A stretch of 64,000 nt of DNA from Alterinioella nitratireducens. Its GTDB lineage: Bacteria > Pseudomonadota > Alphaproteobacteria > Rhodobacterales > Rhodobacteraceae. The notes beneath the pieces were generated by a model. The model was not told the DNA's origin, did not search any database, and saw only the letters and a list, made by a program, of their open reading frames with translations. The translations under genes were made by a program, and so were the position numbers. The stretch spans positions 124,001 through 188,000 of the forward strand of contig NZ_JABJVX010000005.1 in NCBI RefSeq assembly GCF_013155465.1, given 5' to 3'. Shown one piece after another: positions 1 to 8,847 of this stretch. The first letter of the stretch is position 1. Each line of letters begins with the position of its first letter.

Positions 1-153
1 CAGTTCCGACCAGGTATTGCAGATGCCGATGACGGGCCGCCCGTCGAAGGCGTGATCGGGAAAGCCCTGGTTCTTCATCCAGGAGCGGTGGATGAAGCCG
101 TCCTTGTCGGATTTGCCGTACCAGGCCTGGCTTCTGCGGGGTTTTTTGGTCAC
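1..153 (-). CDS. IlvD/Edd-family sugar-acid dehydratase, N-terminal part only
   Basis: Only the first 51 codons lie in the window; the gene runs off the left edge. The start is GTG at 153-151 and the peptide begins VTKKPRRSQAWYGKSDKDGF. It continues with HRSWMKNQG, FDGRPVIGICNTWSEL, the typical N-terminus of the IlvD/Edd dehydratases, especially the arabonate/xylonate/galactonate-type enzymes that remove water from aldonic acids using an Fe-S cluster. It is the last visible gene of the minus-strand sugar ABC/GH4 operon, which supports a role in sugar-acid catabolism rather than branched-chain amino acid synthesis. Substrate cannot be read from this fragment. Confidence 0.85.
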   Translation of the reverse strand, partial: MTKKPRRSQAWYGKSDKDGFIHRSWMKNQGFPDHAFDGRPVIGICNTWSEL

Positions 154-173
154 TGTTGGAACGCCTCCGGCGG

Positions 174-196
174 GAGTATTTTTTACCAAGAAGATG
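174..196 (-). repeat. Copy 1 of a recurring ~22 bp intergenic motif
   Basis: On the minus strand the motif reads CATCTTCTTGG followed by TAAAAAATACTC, three bases after the GH4 stop codon. Related copies lie at 6687-6708, 37584-37605, 38785-38808 and 55971-55992. Function is unknown; see findings. Confidence 0.6.
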
Positions 197-199
197 ATG

Positions 200-1543
200 T
201 CAGGCGGCCTGTCTGAGCTGCGCCCAATCGGGCAGCCAATGCCCATGGGCCGCGCGCAGATCGTCAATGAGGGCGCGGATCTGGCGCAGGTCAAGCTCGG
301 CCGCCGTATGCGGGTCCATCATCGCGGCATGGGTTATGTGGTCGGGGTTCTGGTCGATCAGCGCGCGGACGGTCAATTCCTGTACGTTGATCTGGCTGCG
401 CATCAGCGCGACAAGCTGCGGCGGGATGTCCGTCACGACGCTTGGCTGCACGCCACCCGCATCGACCAGGCAGGGGGTTTCGACCGCAGCGCCCAGGGGC
501 AGTTGCGGGATCTGGCCGGTATTGGGCAGGTTGCCATAGGCGACATAGGCCGTGTCGGTGGTGATCGCGTTCATGATCTCGGCGGCAAACTCATGGCTTT
601 TGGGCACCGCGATCTCGCTGGCCGATTGCAGGGCTTTCGCCTGTTCCTTCCACGCGGCCTGCTGCTCGACGCAGCGCTTGGGGTATTCATCAAGCGGGAT
701 GCCGAACTGGTCGATCAGGTCGTCGCGGCCTTCCTTGATGAACCACGGCACGTATTCGGCGAGATGCTCGGAGCTTTCGGTGCAGAAATAGCCCAGGTGT
801 TCCATCACCTCGTAGCGCAGCGTGTTGGGGCAGCGCGGCATCAGGAGGGGCGGTTTGGGCAGGCGGCCCGCGCGGTAGCCGTCGGAAAGGCGCGGGTAGA
901 GGCTGTTGCCGCGCACATCCTCAAGCTTGAGGAAGAAGGCGACATGGTTCACGCCCGCGACCATGTAGCGGAAATCGGCCTGATCCATGTCGAGGTCATG
1001 GGCCAGTTCCTGCACGGTGTTCTGCACCGAATGGCAGAGGCCGACCTGTTTGATCTGCGGGTAGCGTTCGGCCAACGCCCAGGTGTTGATCGCCATCGGG
1101 TTGACGTATTGCATGAGCAGCGCGTCGGGGCAGAGGGCGGCCATATCCTCGGCCACGCGCCACAGATGCGGCACCGTGCGCAGGCCGCGCATGATGCCCC
1201 CCACCCCGAGCGTGTCGGCGATGGTCTGGCGCAGGCCGTAGCGCTTCGGCAGGTCGAAATCGGTGATCGTGCAGGGGTCATAGCCGCCGATCTGGAAGGC
1301 GGTGACGACGAAATCGGCGCAGTCCAGTGCGCGCCGTTGGTCGGTGGTGGTCTCGACCGTCGCGCCGGTGCCCATGGTGGCGATCATCTTCTTCGCCACG
1401 GCCTCGGATTCGGCCAGCCGGGTTTCGTCGATATCCATCAGGGCGATGGTCGCGTCTTTCAGGGCATCGAAGTGGAGCATGTCGCCGACGATGTTCTTCA
1501 TGAAAATCGTCGATCCTGCGCCGATGAAGGCAAGTTTGGTCAT
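200..1543 (-). CDS. GH4 family glycosidase, alpha-galactosidase (MelA) type
   Basis: A 447-residue NAD- and Mn-dependent family 4 glycoside hydrolase. Visible motifs are the N-terminal Rossmann glycine motif GAGS (residues 8-11), D37 at the end of the second strand, NPM (148-150), the metal-binding CHSV motif at C170-H171, and GVNH ending at H200. CHSV is the signature of the alpha-galactosidase-like branch of GH4. The frame stays open far upstream, but ATG at 1543 overlaps the end of the permease gene by 4 bp (ATGA) and starts exactly at the nucleotide-binding strand, so it is chosen. It is cytoplasmic and would hydrolyse the glycoside imported by the adjoining ABC transporter. Alpha-glucuronidase activity is the main alternative. 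Confidence 0.9.
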   Translation of the reverse strand: MTKLAFIGAGSTIFMKNIVGDMLHFDALKDATIALMDIDETRLAESEAVAKKMIATMGTGATVETTTDQRRALDCADFVVTAFQIGGYDPCTITDFDLPKRYGLRQTIADTLGVGGIMRGLRTVPHLWRVAEDMAALCPDALLMQYVNPMAINTWALAERYPQIKQVGLCHSVQNTVQELAHDLDMDQADFRYMVAGVNHVAFFLKLEDVRGNSLYPRLSDGYRAGRLPKPPLLMPRCPNTLRYEVMEHLGYFCTESSEHLAEYVPWFIKEGRDDLIDQFGIPLDEYPKRCVEQQAAWKEQAKALQSASEIAVPKSHEFAAEIMNAITTDTAYVAYGNLPNTGQIPQLPLGAAVETPCLVDAGGVQPSVVTDIPPQLVALMRSQINVQELTVRALIDQNPDHITHAAMMDPHTAAELDLRQIRALIDDLRAAHGHWLPDWAQLRQAA

Positions 1544-2388
1544 TTTACGGCCCCCAGTGTCAGACCTGCGATGAAGTGTTTCTGCATGGCGAAGAACATC
1601 GCCACGGGCGGGATGGCGGCGACGATGGAGCCGGCGCTCATCAGGTGGTATTGCGCCACGAACTGGCTGTTGAAGCTGGTGATGCCGGCGGTGACGGGCT
1701 GCGCCTCGGGGCCTTGGGTCAGGACGATGGCCCAGAAATAGTCGTTCCAGATGAAGGTGAAGATCAGCACGGCAAGCGCCGCGATGGCCGGGCGCATGAG
1801 CGGCAGGACGACAAACCAGAAGATGCGCCATTCGGCGACGCCCTCGACCCGCGCGGCCTCGATCAGCTCGACCGGCAGGGCCTTGATGAAGTTGCGCATG
1901 AAGAGGGTGCAGAACCCGGTCTGGAACGCGATGTGAAAGAGGACGAGACCCAGCTTGGTGTCGTAGAGGTTGAGGCTGACGGTCAGGTCGCGCACCGGCA
2001 CCATCAGGATCTGGAAGGGCACGAAATTGCCCGCGATGAACATGAAGAAGATCAGCAGGTTGCCCTTGAACCGGTAGATGCCGAGCGCGAAGCCCGTCAT
2101 GCACGAGAGCGCCACCGCGCCGACCACCGTGGGGATGGTGATCATCAGCGAGTTCAGCATGTAGCGCGGCATGTCGCTTTCAAAGAACACGCGGCCATAA
2201 TTGGTGAACAGGTTGAACGAGGACGGCCAGCCCCAGAAATTGCCTTGCGTGAAATCGGTCAGGGGCCGGATGGAGAAGGACGCCACGGCGATCAGCGGCA
2301 GGAGCCACAGGATCAGTGCGATGGGCAGGAAGACCTGGTAGGTGACGCGCACCGCCTCGCTGCGTTTCTGGATCGGGGTGGGGAACAT
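1540..2388 (-). CDS. Carbohydrate ABC transporter permease (MalG/UgpE type)
   Basis: A 282-residue inner-membrane permease with about six hydrophobic segments. The cytoplasmic EAA loop that contacts the ATPase is visible as EAARVEGVAEWRIFWF. The ATG at 2388 is preceded by GAGAGGG at suitable distance; a GTG start at 2427 would overlap the upstream permease by 26 bp and is less likely. It pairs with the permease at 2402-3325 to form the CUT1-type channel. Its stop overlaps the GH4 start by 4 bp, implying translational coupling. Confidence 0.9.
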   Translation of the reverse strand: MFPTPIQKRSEAVRVTYQVFLPIALILWLLPLIAVASFSIRPLTDFTQGNFWGWPSSFNLFTNYGRVFFESDMPRYMLNSLMITIPTVVGAVALSCMTGFALGIYRFKGNLLIFFMFIAGNFVPFQILMVPVRDLTVSLNLYDTKLGLVLFHIAFQTGFCTLFMRNFIKALPVELIEAARVEGVAEWRIFWFVVLPLMRPAIAALAVLIFTFIWNDYFWAIVLTQGPEAQPVTAGITSFNSQFVAQYHLMSAGSIVAAIPPVAMFFAMQKHFIAGLTLGAVK

Positions 2389-2401
2389 GTCTTTGGCCCT
2401 C

Positions 2402-3325
2402 TCAGGTGCGCGCGGGGCGTTCGTCACGCCACATGGAGTAGAGGAAATAGGCGATGAAGATCAGCATGATCAGGAACAGCACCACCGCGATGGCCGAGCC
2501 GTACCCCATGCGGAACCCGTATTCGCTGAGCGCCTGTTCGAACATGTAGAAGCTGAGCACGCGGGTCGAGCCGAAGGGGCCGCCATTGGTCATCACGGAA
2601 ATCAGGTCGAAGCTGCGCAGCGCGCCGATGATGGTGACGACAAAGGCGATGAAGGTCGCCGGGCGCAGTTGCGGCAGCACCACATGCCACAGCATCCGCC
2701 AGCCCTTGGCGCCGTCCAGCCGCGCCGCCTCGACCTGTTCGGGGTCCACGGCGTTGAGGCCCGTGAGGTAAAGGATCATGCAATAGGCCGTCTGCGGCCA
2801 GAGACCGGCGGCGATGATGCCGTAGGTGGCCAGCGTCGGATCGCCCAGGATGTTCAGTGTGTCGAACCCCAGGCCGCCCAGGATCGTGTTCAGCAGGCCC
2901 CCGCGCGGCAGGTAGAACCAGGTGAAGACCAGGCCCACGACGACCTGGCTGATCACGAAGGGGAAGAAGAAGAGCGACTTGTAGAGGCGGATGCCGGTGA
3001 CGGTCTGGTTGAGGAAAAGCGCGATGAAGAGGCCGCCGGGAATGGCCAGCAGGTAGAGCGCCAGCCACTTGACGTTGTTCCACAGCGAGACCTCGAAGGC
3101 GCGGTCGCTCATCAGCTCGCGGTAATTCTGCAGGCCCACGAACTCGCCCCGTTCGCTGAGATCGCCCAACCCGTTCCATTCATAGGCCGAGATCTGGAAG
3201 CTCTGGAAAATCGGAATGATGACGTAGACGGAAAAGAACAGCAGCCCCGGCAACAGGAAGAGGATCGGCGTGACGATCATCTTGTTGCGCTGCATCCATG
3301 TCTGCTGTGACGCGGCGGTGGCCAT
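2402..3325 (-). CDS. Carbohydrate ABC transporter permease (MalF/UgpA type)
   Basis: A 307-residue permease with an N-terminal hydrophobic segment (PILFLLPGLLFFSVYVIIPI), further membrane spans and the EAA loop EAARLDGAKGWRMLWHVVLP. ATG at 3325 has a strong ribosome site (AGGGGAGGGGAT, about 6 nt upstream) and is preferred over an eight-codon longer frame. It follows the binding-protein gene across a stem-loop and precedes the second permease. It is the first of two transmembrane subunits of the same importer. Confidence 0.9.
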   Translation of the reverse strand: MATAASQQTWMQRNKMIVTPILFLLPGLLFFSVYVIIPIFQSFQISAYEWNGLGDLSERGEFVGLQNYRELMSDRAFEVSLWNNVKWLALYLLAIPGGLFIALFLNQTVTGIRLYKSLFFFPFVISQVVVGLVFTWFYLPRGGLLNTILGGLGFDTLNILGDPTLATYGIIAAGLWPQTAYCMILYLTGLNAVDPEQVEAARLDGAKGWRMLWHVVLPQLRPATFIAFVVTIIGALRSFDLISVMTNGGPFGSTRVLSFYMFEQALSEYGFRMGYGSAIAVVLFLIMLIFIAYFLYSMWRDERPART

Positions 3326-3398
3326 GTCGGTATCCCCTCCCCTGGGCAACGCATTCGGAAAGCCCCTGGGCAGGGCCTTGCGGATAGGTTGTGAGATA

Positions 3399-3426
3399 CG
3401 CGCGCCCCTGGGTGGCGGGGCGCGCG
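3399..3426 (-). repeat. Stem-loop between binding-protein and permease genes
   Basis: Ten-bp GC arms, CGCGCGCCCC and GGGGCGCGCG, enclose an 8-nt loop; no T-run follows on the minus strand. The position just after a periplasmic binding-protein gene matches the 3'-protecting hairpins of malE-type operons that raise binding-protein mRNA over permease mRNA. That role is inferred. Confidence 0.6.
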
Positions 3427-3436
3427 CGAAATGTGA

Positions 3437-4693
3437 TTATTCGTAGATCCGCTGCCGCGCGGCTTCCAGACGACCCAGGATGTCGTCGAGGTTGTCCGGG
3501 AAGACCATGAACTCCTGCAGACCTTCCATGCCGATCGCGGCCATCTCGGCCGGGAAGTCGCGGTCGAAGAACTGCGCGATGCCGCCTTCCGCGTTCTGGC
3601 TGAGCATGGTGAAGCCCTGTTGCAGGAACTCGTCATCGGCAACTTCCGAGTTGGCGTTGACGGGCAGCTGCCCAAGCGCGTCGGGGCCGTTGATCTCGGT
3701 CTGCACTTCGGGCGAGGCGACATAGGCCAGGAAGGCGCGCGCCGCTTCCACGTTCTGCGCGCCGGCGGCGACATGGAACGTGTCGGTGGGGGCGTCTTCG
3801 CCCATCGGCAGCCCTTCGGTGATCACCGGGAACTGGTAGAAGTCGATCTGGTCATCACCAAGCCCGGCCTCACGCAGGTGCGGCACGGCGAAGTTGCCGA
3901 TCAGGTAGGCCGTCGCCTCGCCGTTCACGACGAAGGGCAGCGCCTCCTGCCAGGAGTAGTTCTGGTGATCCTCGACATAGGCGCCCATGTCGATCAGGCG
4001 GCGCCAGTTGGCGAAGGTCTCGCGCACGCGCTCATCCGTCCATTCGACCTCGCCACGGGCCAGGGCCATGTGGAAATCGAACCCGTTGGTGCGCATGTTG
4101 AGGTAGTCGAACCAGCCGCCTGCGGTCCACAGGAAGCGCGAGCCGATGGCATAGCAGGCGCGCCCGCTGTCTACGATGACCTGGCAATTGGCGATCTCTT
4201 CCTCGAAGGTCGCGGGCTCTTCCAGGCCAAGCTCGTTGAAGATGTCTTCGCGGTAGTAGATGCCCCACTGGTAGTAGGTATAGGGGATGCCCCATTGCGC
4301 ATCGTTGAGCGTCATCGCGCCGCGCACAGATTCCAGCCCCTCGTAGTCACCGGCCTCCCACCAGTCGGAGATGTCCATGAACAGGCCCGCCTCGACGTAA
4401 GGAGTCATGCGGTTGGCGGCATACCAGTTGATCACATCGGGGGGATCGGCGCTGAGCGAGTTGCGGATCTGGGTTTTCCAGGCCTCGCGGTCCACCACGG
4501 TCAGCTCGATCTCGAGATCGGGGTGCATTTCCCCGAAATCGGCGACCAGACCCTCGATCACGGCGCGCGGGGCCGGGTTCGACATGTCCGACGCGATGCG
4601 CAGGGTGCCCGACAATTCCTGCGCGGCGGCGGCACCGCCAAGCATTGTCGTTGCCGCCAGCACAGCCAGCGGGGTTTTCAAAATGGATCGCAT
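3437..4693 (-). CDS. Periplasmic sugar-binding protein of ABC transporter (family 1)
   Basis: A 418-residue extracellular solute-binding protein. The start ATG at 4693 is preceded by GGGAGG. Residues 1-24 form a Sec signal peptide with a hydrophobic core and AAAA before QELSG. The mature part shows the family-1 layout (LRIASDMSNP, DPPDVINWYAANRM, WGIPYTYYQWGIYY). It would capture the sugar in the periplasm and hand it to the two permeases downstream. The GH4 enzyme in the same operon suggests an alpha-galactoside or related oligosaccharide; the exact ligand cannot be read. Confidence 0.9.
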   Translation of the reverse strand: MRSILKTPLAVLAATTMLGGAAAAQELSGTLRIASDMSNPAPRAVIEGLVADFGEMHPDLEIELTVVDREAWKTQIRNSLSADPPDVINWYAANRMTPYVEAGLFMDISDWWEAGDYEGLESVRGAMTLNDAQWGIPYTYYQWGIYYREDIFNELGLEEPATFEEEIANCQVIVDSGRACYAIGSRFLWTAGGWFDYLNMRTNGFDFHMALARGEVEWTDERVRETFANWRRLIDMGAYVEDHQNYSWQEALPFVVNGEATAYLIGNFAVPHLREAGLGDDQIDFYQFPVITEGLPMGEDAPTDTFHVAAGAQNVEAARAFLAYVASPEVQTEINGPDALGQLPVNANSEVADDEFLQQGFTMLSQNAEGGIAQFFDRDFPAEMAAIGMEGLQEFMVFPDNLDDILGRLEAARQRIYE

Positions 4694-4720
4694 GGTTTCC
4701 TCCCTATGTGGTTCCATTAT

Positions 4721-4750
4721 TTGAAACTTAGTTTCTATAGTTGAAATCAT
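4721..4750. promoter_or_regulatory. Candidate IclR operator upstream of the sugar ABC operon
   Basis: The inverted repeat GAAAC-TTA-GTTTC lies at 4723-4735, about 30 nt before the binding-protein start, and a further TTGAAAT half-site follows at 4741. It sits between the divergent operon and the IclR gene, so it is a plausible regulator site. Assignment is by position and symmetry only. Confidence 0.4.
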
Positions 4751-4808
4751 AACCCGGATGTGCGTAGTCTTGTCAACAGATTCTTTGACGGTCGCCGGGG
4801 AGGGCGCG

Positions 4809-5588
4809 ATGAACAAGCAGGCCGATGGCACTGTGGGCAAGGCGCTGAGCGTGCTGGACGAGGTGGCGAATTTCGGCCGCCCCGTGCGCTTCGCCGAGCT
4901 GCTGGCGCGCAGCACCCATCCCAAGGCCTCGCTCTACCGATTCGTGCAGACGCTGACCAACCAAGGCATGCTCTCCCACGACCCCGAGACCGGCACCTAC
5001 ACGCTTGGCCTGCGGCTGGTAAAGCTGGCACATTCGGCGTGGAAACAGGCGTCACTGGCCACCGTCGCGCGGCCCTTCGTCGAGGCGCTGTCGCTGAAGG
5101 TGGGCGAGAACATCCACCTGGCGCAGATGGATGCGGGGCAGGTGATCTTCGTCGACAAGCTGAAGGCCGCCGACCGGTTCGAGACCATGGCGCAAACCGG
5201 TGTCGTCGCGCCCGCCTTCTGCACCGGCGTCGGCAAGGCGATCCTGGCCAACATGACGCCAGAACGCCGCGACCGGGCGCTGGAGCAGCAGGCCTTTCTT
5301 GCCTACACGCCGAACACGCATACCGAAACCGGCACCCTGCTGGAGGAGCTTGAGGCGATCCGGGCCGAGGGCGTTGCCTTCGACCGCGAGGAGCATGAGG
5401 CCGGGATTATCTCGATCGCCGCGCCGATCGTGACGCAGGGCGGGCGCACCATCGGCGCGCTCTCCATCGCGGCCTCGACCAACCGCCAAACCCTGGACAG
5501 CATCCGCGCCTTCCGCGCCGACCTGCTGGCCACCGCAAGACAGATCGGGAACGAGGCCACGAATTGGCAATTCCCCACCGTAACCTGA
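4809..5588 (+). CDS. IclR-family transcriptional regulator
   Basis: A 259-residue protein with an N-terminal winged helix-turn-helix (about residues 8-70, including VGKALSVLDEVANFG and ASLYRFVQTLTNQGML) and a C-terminal IclR effector domain (FCTGVGKAILA, FDREEHEAGIISIAAPI). ATG at 4809 is chosen because GGGGAGGG precedes it; the open frame extends 17 codons further. It is divergent from the sugar ABC/GH4 operon and followed 25 bp later by the importer's likely ATPase gene, so it probably controls this locus in response to a sugar or its breakdown product. Confidence 0.9.
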   Translation: MNKQADGTVGKALSVLDEVANFGRPVRFAELLARSTHPKASLYRFVQTLTNQGMLSHDPETGTYTLGLRLVKLAHSAWKQASLATVARPFVEALSLKVGENIHLAQMDAGQVIFVDKLKAADRFETMAQTGVVAPAFCTGVGKAILANMTPERRDRALEQQAFLAYTPNTHTETGTLLEELEAIRAEGVAFDREEHEAGIISIAAPIVTQGGRTIGALSIAASTNRQTLDSIRAFRADLLATARQIGNEATNWQFPTVT

Positions 5589-5613
5589 CGATATTTCCTT
5601 GGGAGGAAACTGA

Positions 5614-6669
5614 ATGACCGGCGTGACCCTTTCCAACGTCATCAAGAAATACGGCGAGACTCAGGTGATCCACGGCATCGACCTGGAAATCGAGGATGGC
5701 GAGTTCTGCGTTTTCGTCGGGCCGTCGGGCTGCGGCAAGTCCACGCTGCTGCGCATGGTGGCAGGGCTGGAGGAAACCACGGGCGGCACAATCGAGATCG
5801 GTCCGCGCGACGTGACCCATATGGACCCGGCGGAACGTGGCGTAGCGATGGTGTTCCAGACCTACGCGCTCTACCCCCATATGACGGTGGCCGAGAACAT
5901 GGGTTTTGGCCTGAAGATGAACCGCCACCCCAAGGACGAGATCGCGGCCAAGGTGGCCGAAGCGTCCCGCGTGCTGAAGCTGGACGACTACCTGACCCGC
6001 AAGCCCAAGGCGCTGTCGGGCGGGCAGCGGCAGCGGGTGGCCATCGGGCGGGCCATCGTGCGCGGGCCGGACGTGTTCCTGTTCGACGAGCCGCTGTCCA
6101 ATCTCGATGCCGAGCTGCGCGTCGAGATGCGGGTCGAGATCGCGCGGCTGCACAACGAGATCGGCGCGACGATGATCTATGTCACGCATGACCAGGTCGA
6201 GGCGATGACGCTGGCCGACAAGATCGTGGTGCTGCGCGCGGGGCGAATCGAGCAGGTGGGCCGCCCGCTCGACCTCTATAACGACCCCGACAACCAGTTC
6301 GTCGCGGGCTTCATCGGCAGCCCGGCGATGAATTTCTTTCCCGCCGTGGCGGGCGGCGGTGGCGTGCAGGTGCCGGGGCTAGGCGACATGACCCTGCCGC
6401 CGCCCCTCTCGGCCCCCGCGACCGGGCCGGTCACCGTCGGCGTGCGCCCGCAGCAATTGCGCCTGGCCGAGGGCGACACGCATAAGGTGGATATATCGGA
6501 GCAGTTGGGCGGCGTGGCCTATCACTACCTGATCGCAGGCGATGGCAGCCGGGTGACGGTCGAGGCGCATGACCAGAGCGCGCCGAAATCAGGCGCGATG
6601 GTCGGGCTGACGGTGGACCCTGAAAACGCCCTCTTCTTCGACGCGGAAACGGGCGCGCGGCTGCGATAG
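5614..6669 (+). CDS. Sugar ABC transporter ATP-binding protein (UgpC/MsmX/MalK type)
   Basis: A 351-residue ATPase. Walker [10 protein letters not shown] is at 36-44, signature LSGGQ at 134-138, Walker B VFLFDEP at 154-160 and the switch histidine in THDQ near residue 192. The C-terminal third is a TOBE/regulatory domain as in MalK and UgpC. A good ribosome site (GGGAGG) precedes the ATG. The facing operon holds a binding protein and two permeases but no ATPase, so this protein most likely energises that importer. Confidence 0.92.
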   Translation: MTGVTLSNVIKKYGETQVIHGIDLEIEDGEFCVFVGPSGCGKSTLLRMVAGLEETTGGTIEIGPRDVTHMDPAERGVAMVFQTYALYPHMTVAENMGFGLKMNRHPKDEIAAKVAEASRVLKLDDYLTRKPKALSGGQRQRVAIGRAIVRGPDVFLFDEPLSNLDAELRVEMRVEIARLHNEIGATMIYVTHDQVEAMTLADKIVVLRAGRIEQVGRPLDLYNDPDNQFVAGFIGSPAMNFFPAVAGGGGVQVPGLGDMTLPPPLSAPATGPVTVGVRPQQLRLAEGDTHKVDISEQLGGVAYHYLIAGDGSRVTVEAHDQSAPKSGAMVGLTVDPENALFFDAETGARLR

Positions 6670-6686
6670 GCCGCGCCCCCTGCCCC

Positions 6687-6708
6687 CATCTTCCTGGCAA
6701 GAATACTC
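6687..6708 (+). repeat. Copy 2 of the recurring intergenic motif
   Basis: CATCTTCCTGG then CAAGAATACTC, 17 bp after the ATPase stop and before the convergent xylose ATPase gene. It is followed by a C-rich run. Same orientation relative to the upstream gene as copies 1, 4 and 5. Confidence 0.6.
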
Positions 6709-6725
6709 GCCCCCCGAGCCCCGCC

Positions 6726-7475
6726 TCACGCGGCTTGCTTGGGGTTCTTGCCCAGGATGATCATGCTGAGCAGGTCATCATCGGTCACGTCGGCGGTGTT
6801 GACCGTTCCCACCAATTCACCGTTCTTCATCACGCTGGCCCGGTCGCAGAGGTCCAGCACCTGGTGCACGTCATGGTCGATGAGGAAAATGCCGATCCCG
6901 TCGGCCTTCAACTGCTGGATCAGCTCGGCCACCATCTGCGTCTCATGCGGCCCGAGCGCCGCCGTCGGCTCGTCCATGATCAGGATACGCGCGTTGAAAT
7001 AGACCGCGCGGGCGATGGCGACCGATTGGCGCTGCCCCCCCGAAAGCGCCGAGACCGGCGCGTTGAACTTCTGGAAGTTGGGATTGAGGCGGGCCATGAT
7101 CTTGCGCGTTTCGGATTCCATCGCGGCATCGTTGACGAGGCCGAGCGGCGTCACCAGTTCGCGCCCCAGGAAGAGGTTCGAGGCCGCGTCGAGATTGTCG
7201 GCCAGCGCCAGCGTCTGGTAGATCGTCTCGATATTGTAGCGGCGCGCGTCGCGCGGATTGGTGATCGTGGCTTTCTCGCCATTGATGAAGATCTCGCCCG
7301 CATCGGGGGCATAGGCCCCCGACAGCATCTTGATCAGGGTCGATTTCCCGGCGCCATTGTGGCCCAGGAGGCCCACGACCTCACCGGGATAGAGATCGAC
7401 GGTGACGTTATCGACCGCCTTGATGCCGCCGAACGAGATCGACATGTTGCGCATTTCGACAAGAGGCGTGGTCAT
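6726..7475 (-). CDS. Xylose ABC transporter ATP-binding protein, single-domain
   Basis: A 249-residue ATPase of the CUT2 (ribose/xylose/fructose) type: Walker [10 protein letters not shown] at 38-46, LSGGQ at 144-148, Walker B ILIMDEP at 164-170, then TAALGPHE. Classical XylG/RbsA proteins have two fused ATPase domains of about 500 residues; this one has one, like FrcA-type alphaproteobacterial transporters. The start is ATG at 7475, one base after the xylH stop, with a GGGGGATAC site. It forms an operon with xylH and xylF. Confidence 0.88.
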   Translation of the reverse strand: MTTPLVEMRNMSISFGGIKAVDNVTVDLYPGEVVGLLGHNGAGKSTLIKMLSGAYAPDAGEIFINGEKATITNPRDARRYNIETIYQTLALADNLDAASNLFLGRELVTPLGLVNDAAMESETRKIMARLNPNFQKFNAPVSALSGGQRQSVAIARAVYFNARILIMDEPTAALGPHETQMVAELIQQLKADGIGIFLIDHDVHQVLDLCDRASVMKNGELVGTVNTADVTDDDLLSMIILGKNPKQAA

Positions 7476-7476
7476 C

Positions 7477-8775
7477 TCAGGTATCCCCCGTGCGTTTGCG
7501 ATAGACGATGTCGATCCACACGGCCAGGACCAGCACCGAGCCCACCACGATGTTCTGATAGGGCGCATCGACGCCGACCATGGCCATGCCCGATTGCAAG
7601 GATTGCATGATCAGCGCGCCCAGGATCGCGCCGTGGATGGTGCCGATGCCACCCGCCAAGGCGGTGCCGCCGATCACCGCTGCCGCGATCACGCGCAATT
7701 CGTCCAGCGTGCCGATATCGTTGGTGTGGTTGCCCAGGCGGGCCGAGGCCACGACCGCCGAGATAGCGGTAAGCGCGCCCATCATGGCGAAGATCTTGAC
7801 CGTCAGCATCCGCGTGTTGATGCCCGACAGTTCCGCCGCATCGGGGTTGCCGCCAGTGGCGAAGATGTAGCGGCCAAGCCGGGTGCGGCGCGCGATGATG
7901 GTCATGCCGATGGCGATGACGATCAGCAGCAGGACCGAGACCGGCAGGCCGTAGCCGGTGGTAAAGCCTTCGGGCATTTCCTCGCCGCGCGCCTCGAAGA
8001 TGCGGCGCAACCGGCCGATGGGCACCTGGTAGGAGTTCAGCACCCAGATGAAGCCCAGAATGGCCCCGGCGGAAATCGCCGACAGCGTCACCTCGGCCCA
8101 GACCGGTTTGACGGGGAAGTCATGCGCGGCCTTGTTGCGCCGTGCGCTCCAGATCCCCCAGATGGCACCGGCGGCGGCGATGCCGCCCAGAACCCAAGAC
8201 CAGGTCGGACCGAGCGTGCCGTTGATGCCGCCGAAGACCAGGAAATTGTCGTCAAGCGGGCCGATGGTCTGGCCCCGCGTCAGGAACCAGCCGACATTGC
8301 GCCAGACCAGCAGGCCGCCAAGCGTGACGATGAAGGCCGGAATGGCCAGGTAGCCAATGAGCCAGCCGTGAAACGCCCCGATCAGGGTGCCCGCCACGAT
8401 GCCCACCACGATGGTGACGGGCGCGGTCAGGGGATGGTTCAGGCCAAGGCCCGACAGATCGGGCAGGATCTCGGTCTGGGTCATCGCCATGATGGCCGAG
8501 CTTGTGGCCAGCAATGCGCCGACGGACAGGTCGATATGGCGGGTGACGATCACGAAGACCATGCCGCAGGCCATGATGGCCACCGAAACCGTCTGGATCG
8601 TCAGGTTGAAGATGTTGCGCGAGGTCAGGAACCTGCCATCGGTCATGATATTGAACCCGATGGACAGAAGGATGAAGGCGCCGACCATGCCAAGCAGACG
8701 GGTATCCAGTTCCAGTTGCTGGAACAGGGATCTGCGGGCGTGTGAGGGAAGCGGCTGAGACGGGGCGTCGGTCAT
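7477..8775 (-). CDS. xylH: Xylose ABC transporter permease
   Basis: A 432-residue CUT2 permease with about ten hydrophobic segments; typical family stretches include [17 protein letters not shown] and [13 protein letters not shown], and the C-terminal [23 protein letters not shown] at 8775 follows AGGAG at seven bases; an eight-codon longer frame is less likely. It lies between the xylF gene and the one-domain ATPase gene. Xylose rather than ribose is inferred from xylF and from the nearby xylAB and xylR genes. Confidence 0.9.
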   Translation of the reverse strand: MTDAPSQPLPSHARRSLFQQLELDTRLLGMVGAFILLSIGFNIMTDGRFLTSRNIFNLTIQTVSVAIMACGMVFVIVTRHIDLSVGALLATSSAIMAMTQTEILPDLSGLGLNHPLTAPVTIVVGIVAGTLIGAFHGWLIGYLAIPAFIVTLGGLLVWRNVGWFLTRGQTIGPLDDNFLVFGGINGTLGPTWSWVLGGIAAAGAIWGIWSARRNKAAHDFPVKPVWAEVTLSAISAGAILGFIWVLNSYQVPIGRLRRIFEARGEEMPEGFTTGYGLPVSVLLLIVIAIGMTIIARRTRLGRYIFATGGNPDAAELSGINTRMLTVKIFAMMGALTAISAVVASARLGNHTNDIGTLDELRVIAAAVIGGTALAGGIGTIHGAILGALIMQSLQSGMAMVGVDAPYQNIVVGSVLVLAVWIDIVYRKRTGDT

Positions 8776-8806
8776 GTCCGGACTCCTGGCTGTCAGCATG
8801 TGGGTG

Positions 8807-8837
8807 ATGCGCCCCCGCGAAGGGACCGGGGGCGCAT
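8807..8837 (-). repeat. Stem-loop between xylF and xylH
   Basis: Perfect 11-bp arms, ATGCGCCCCCG and CGGGGGCGCAT, with a 9-nt loop; no T-run. It occupies the same place (after the binding-protein gene, before the permease gene) as the hairpin at 3399-3426, which suggests mRNA stabilisation or partial termination. Confidence 0.6.
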
Positions 8838-8847
8838 CGGTGTCAGG

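Noticed and set aside
200-2104. A 634-residue version of the GH4 gene
   Set aside because: The extra 187 codons lie inside the permease gene in another frame; ATG at 1543 begins at the Rossmann fold and overlaps the permease stop by ATGA.
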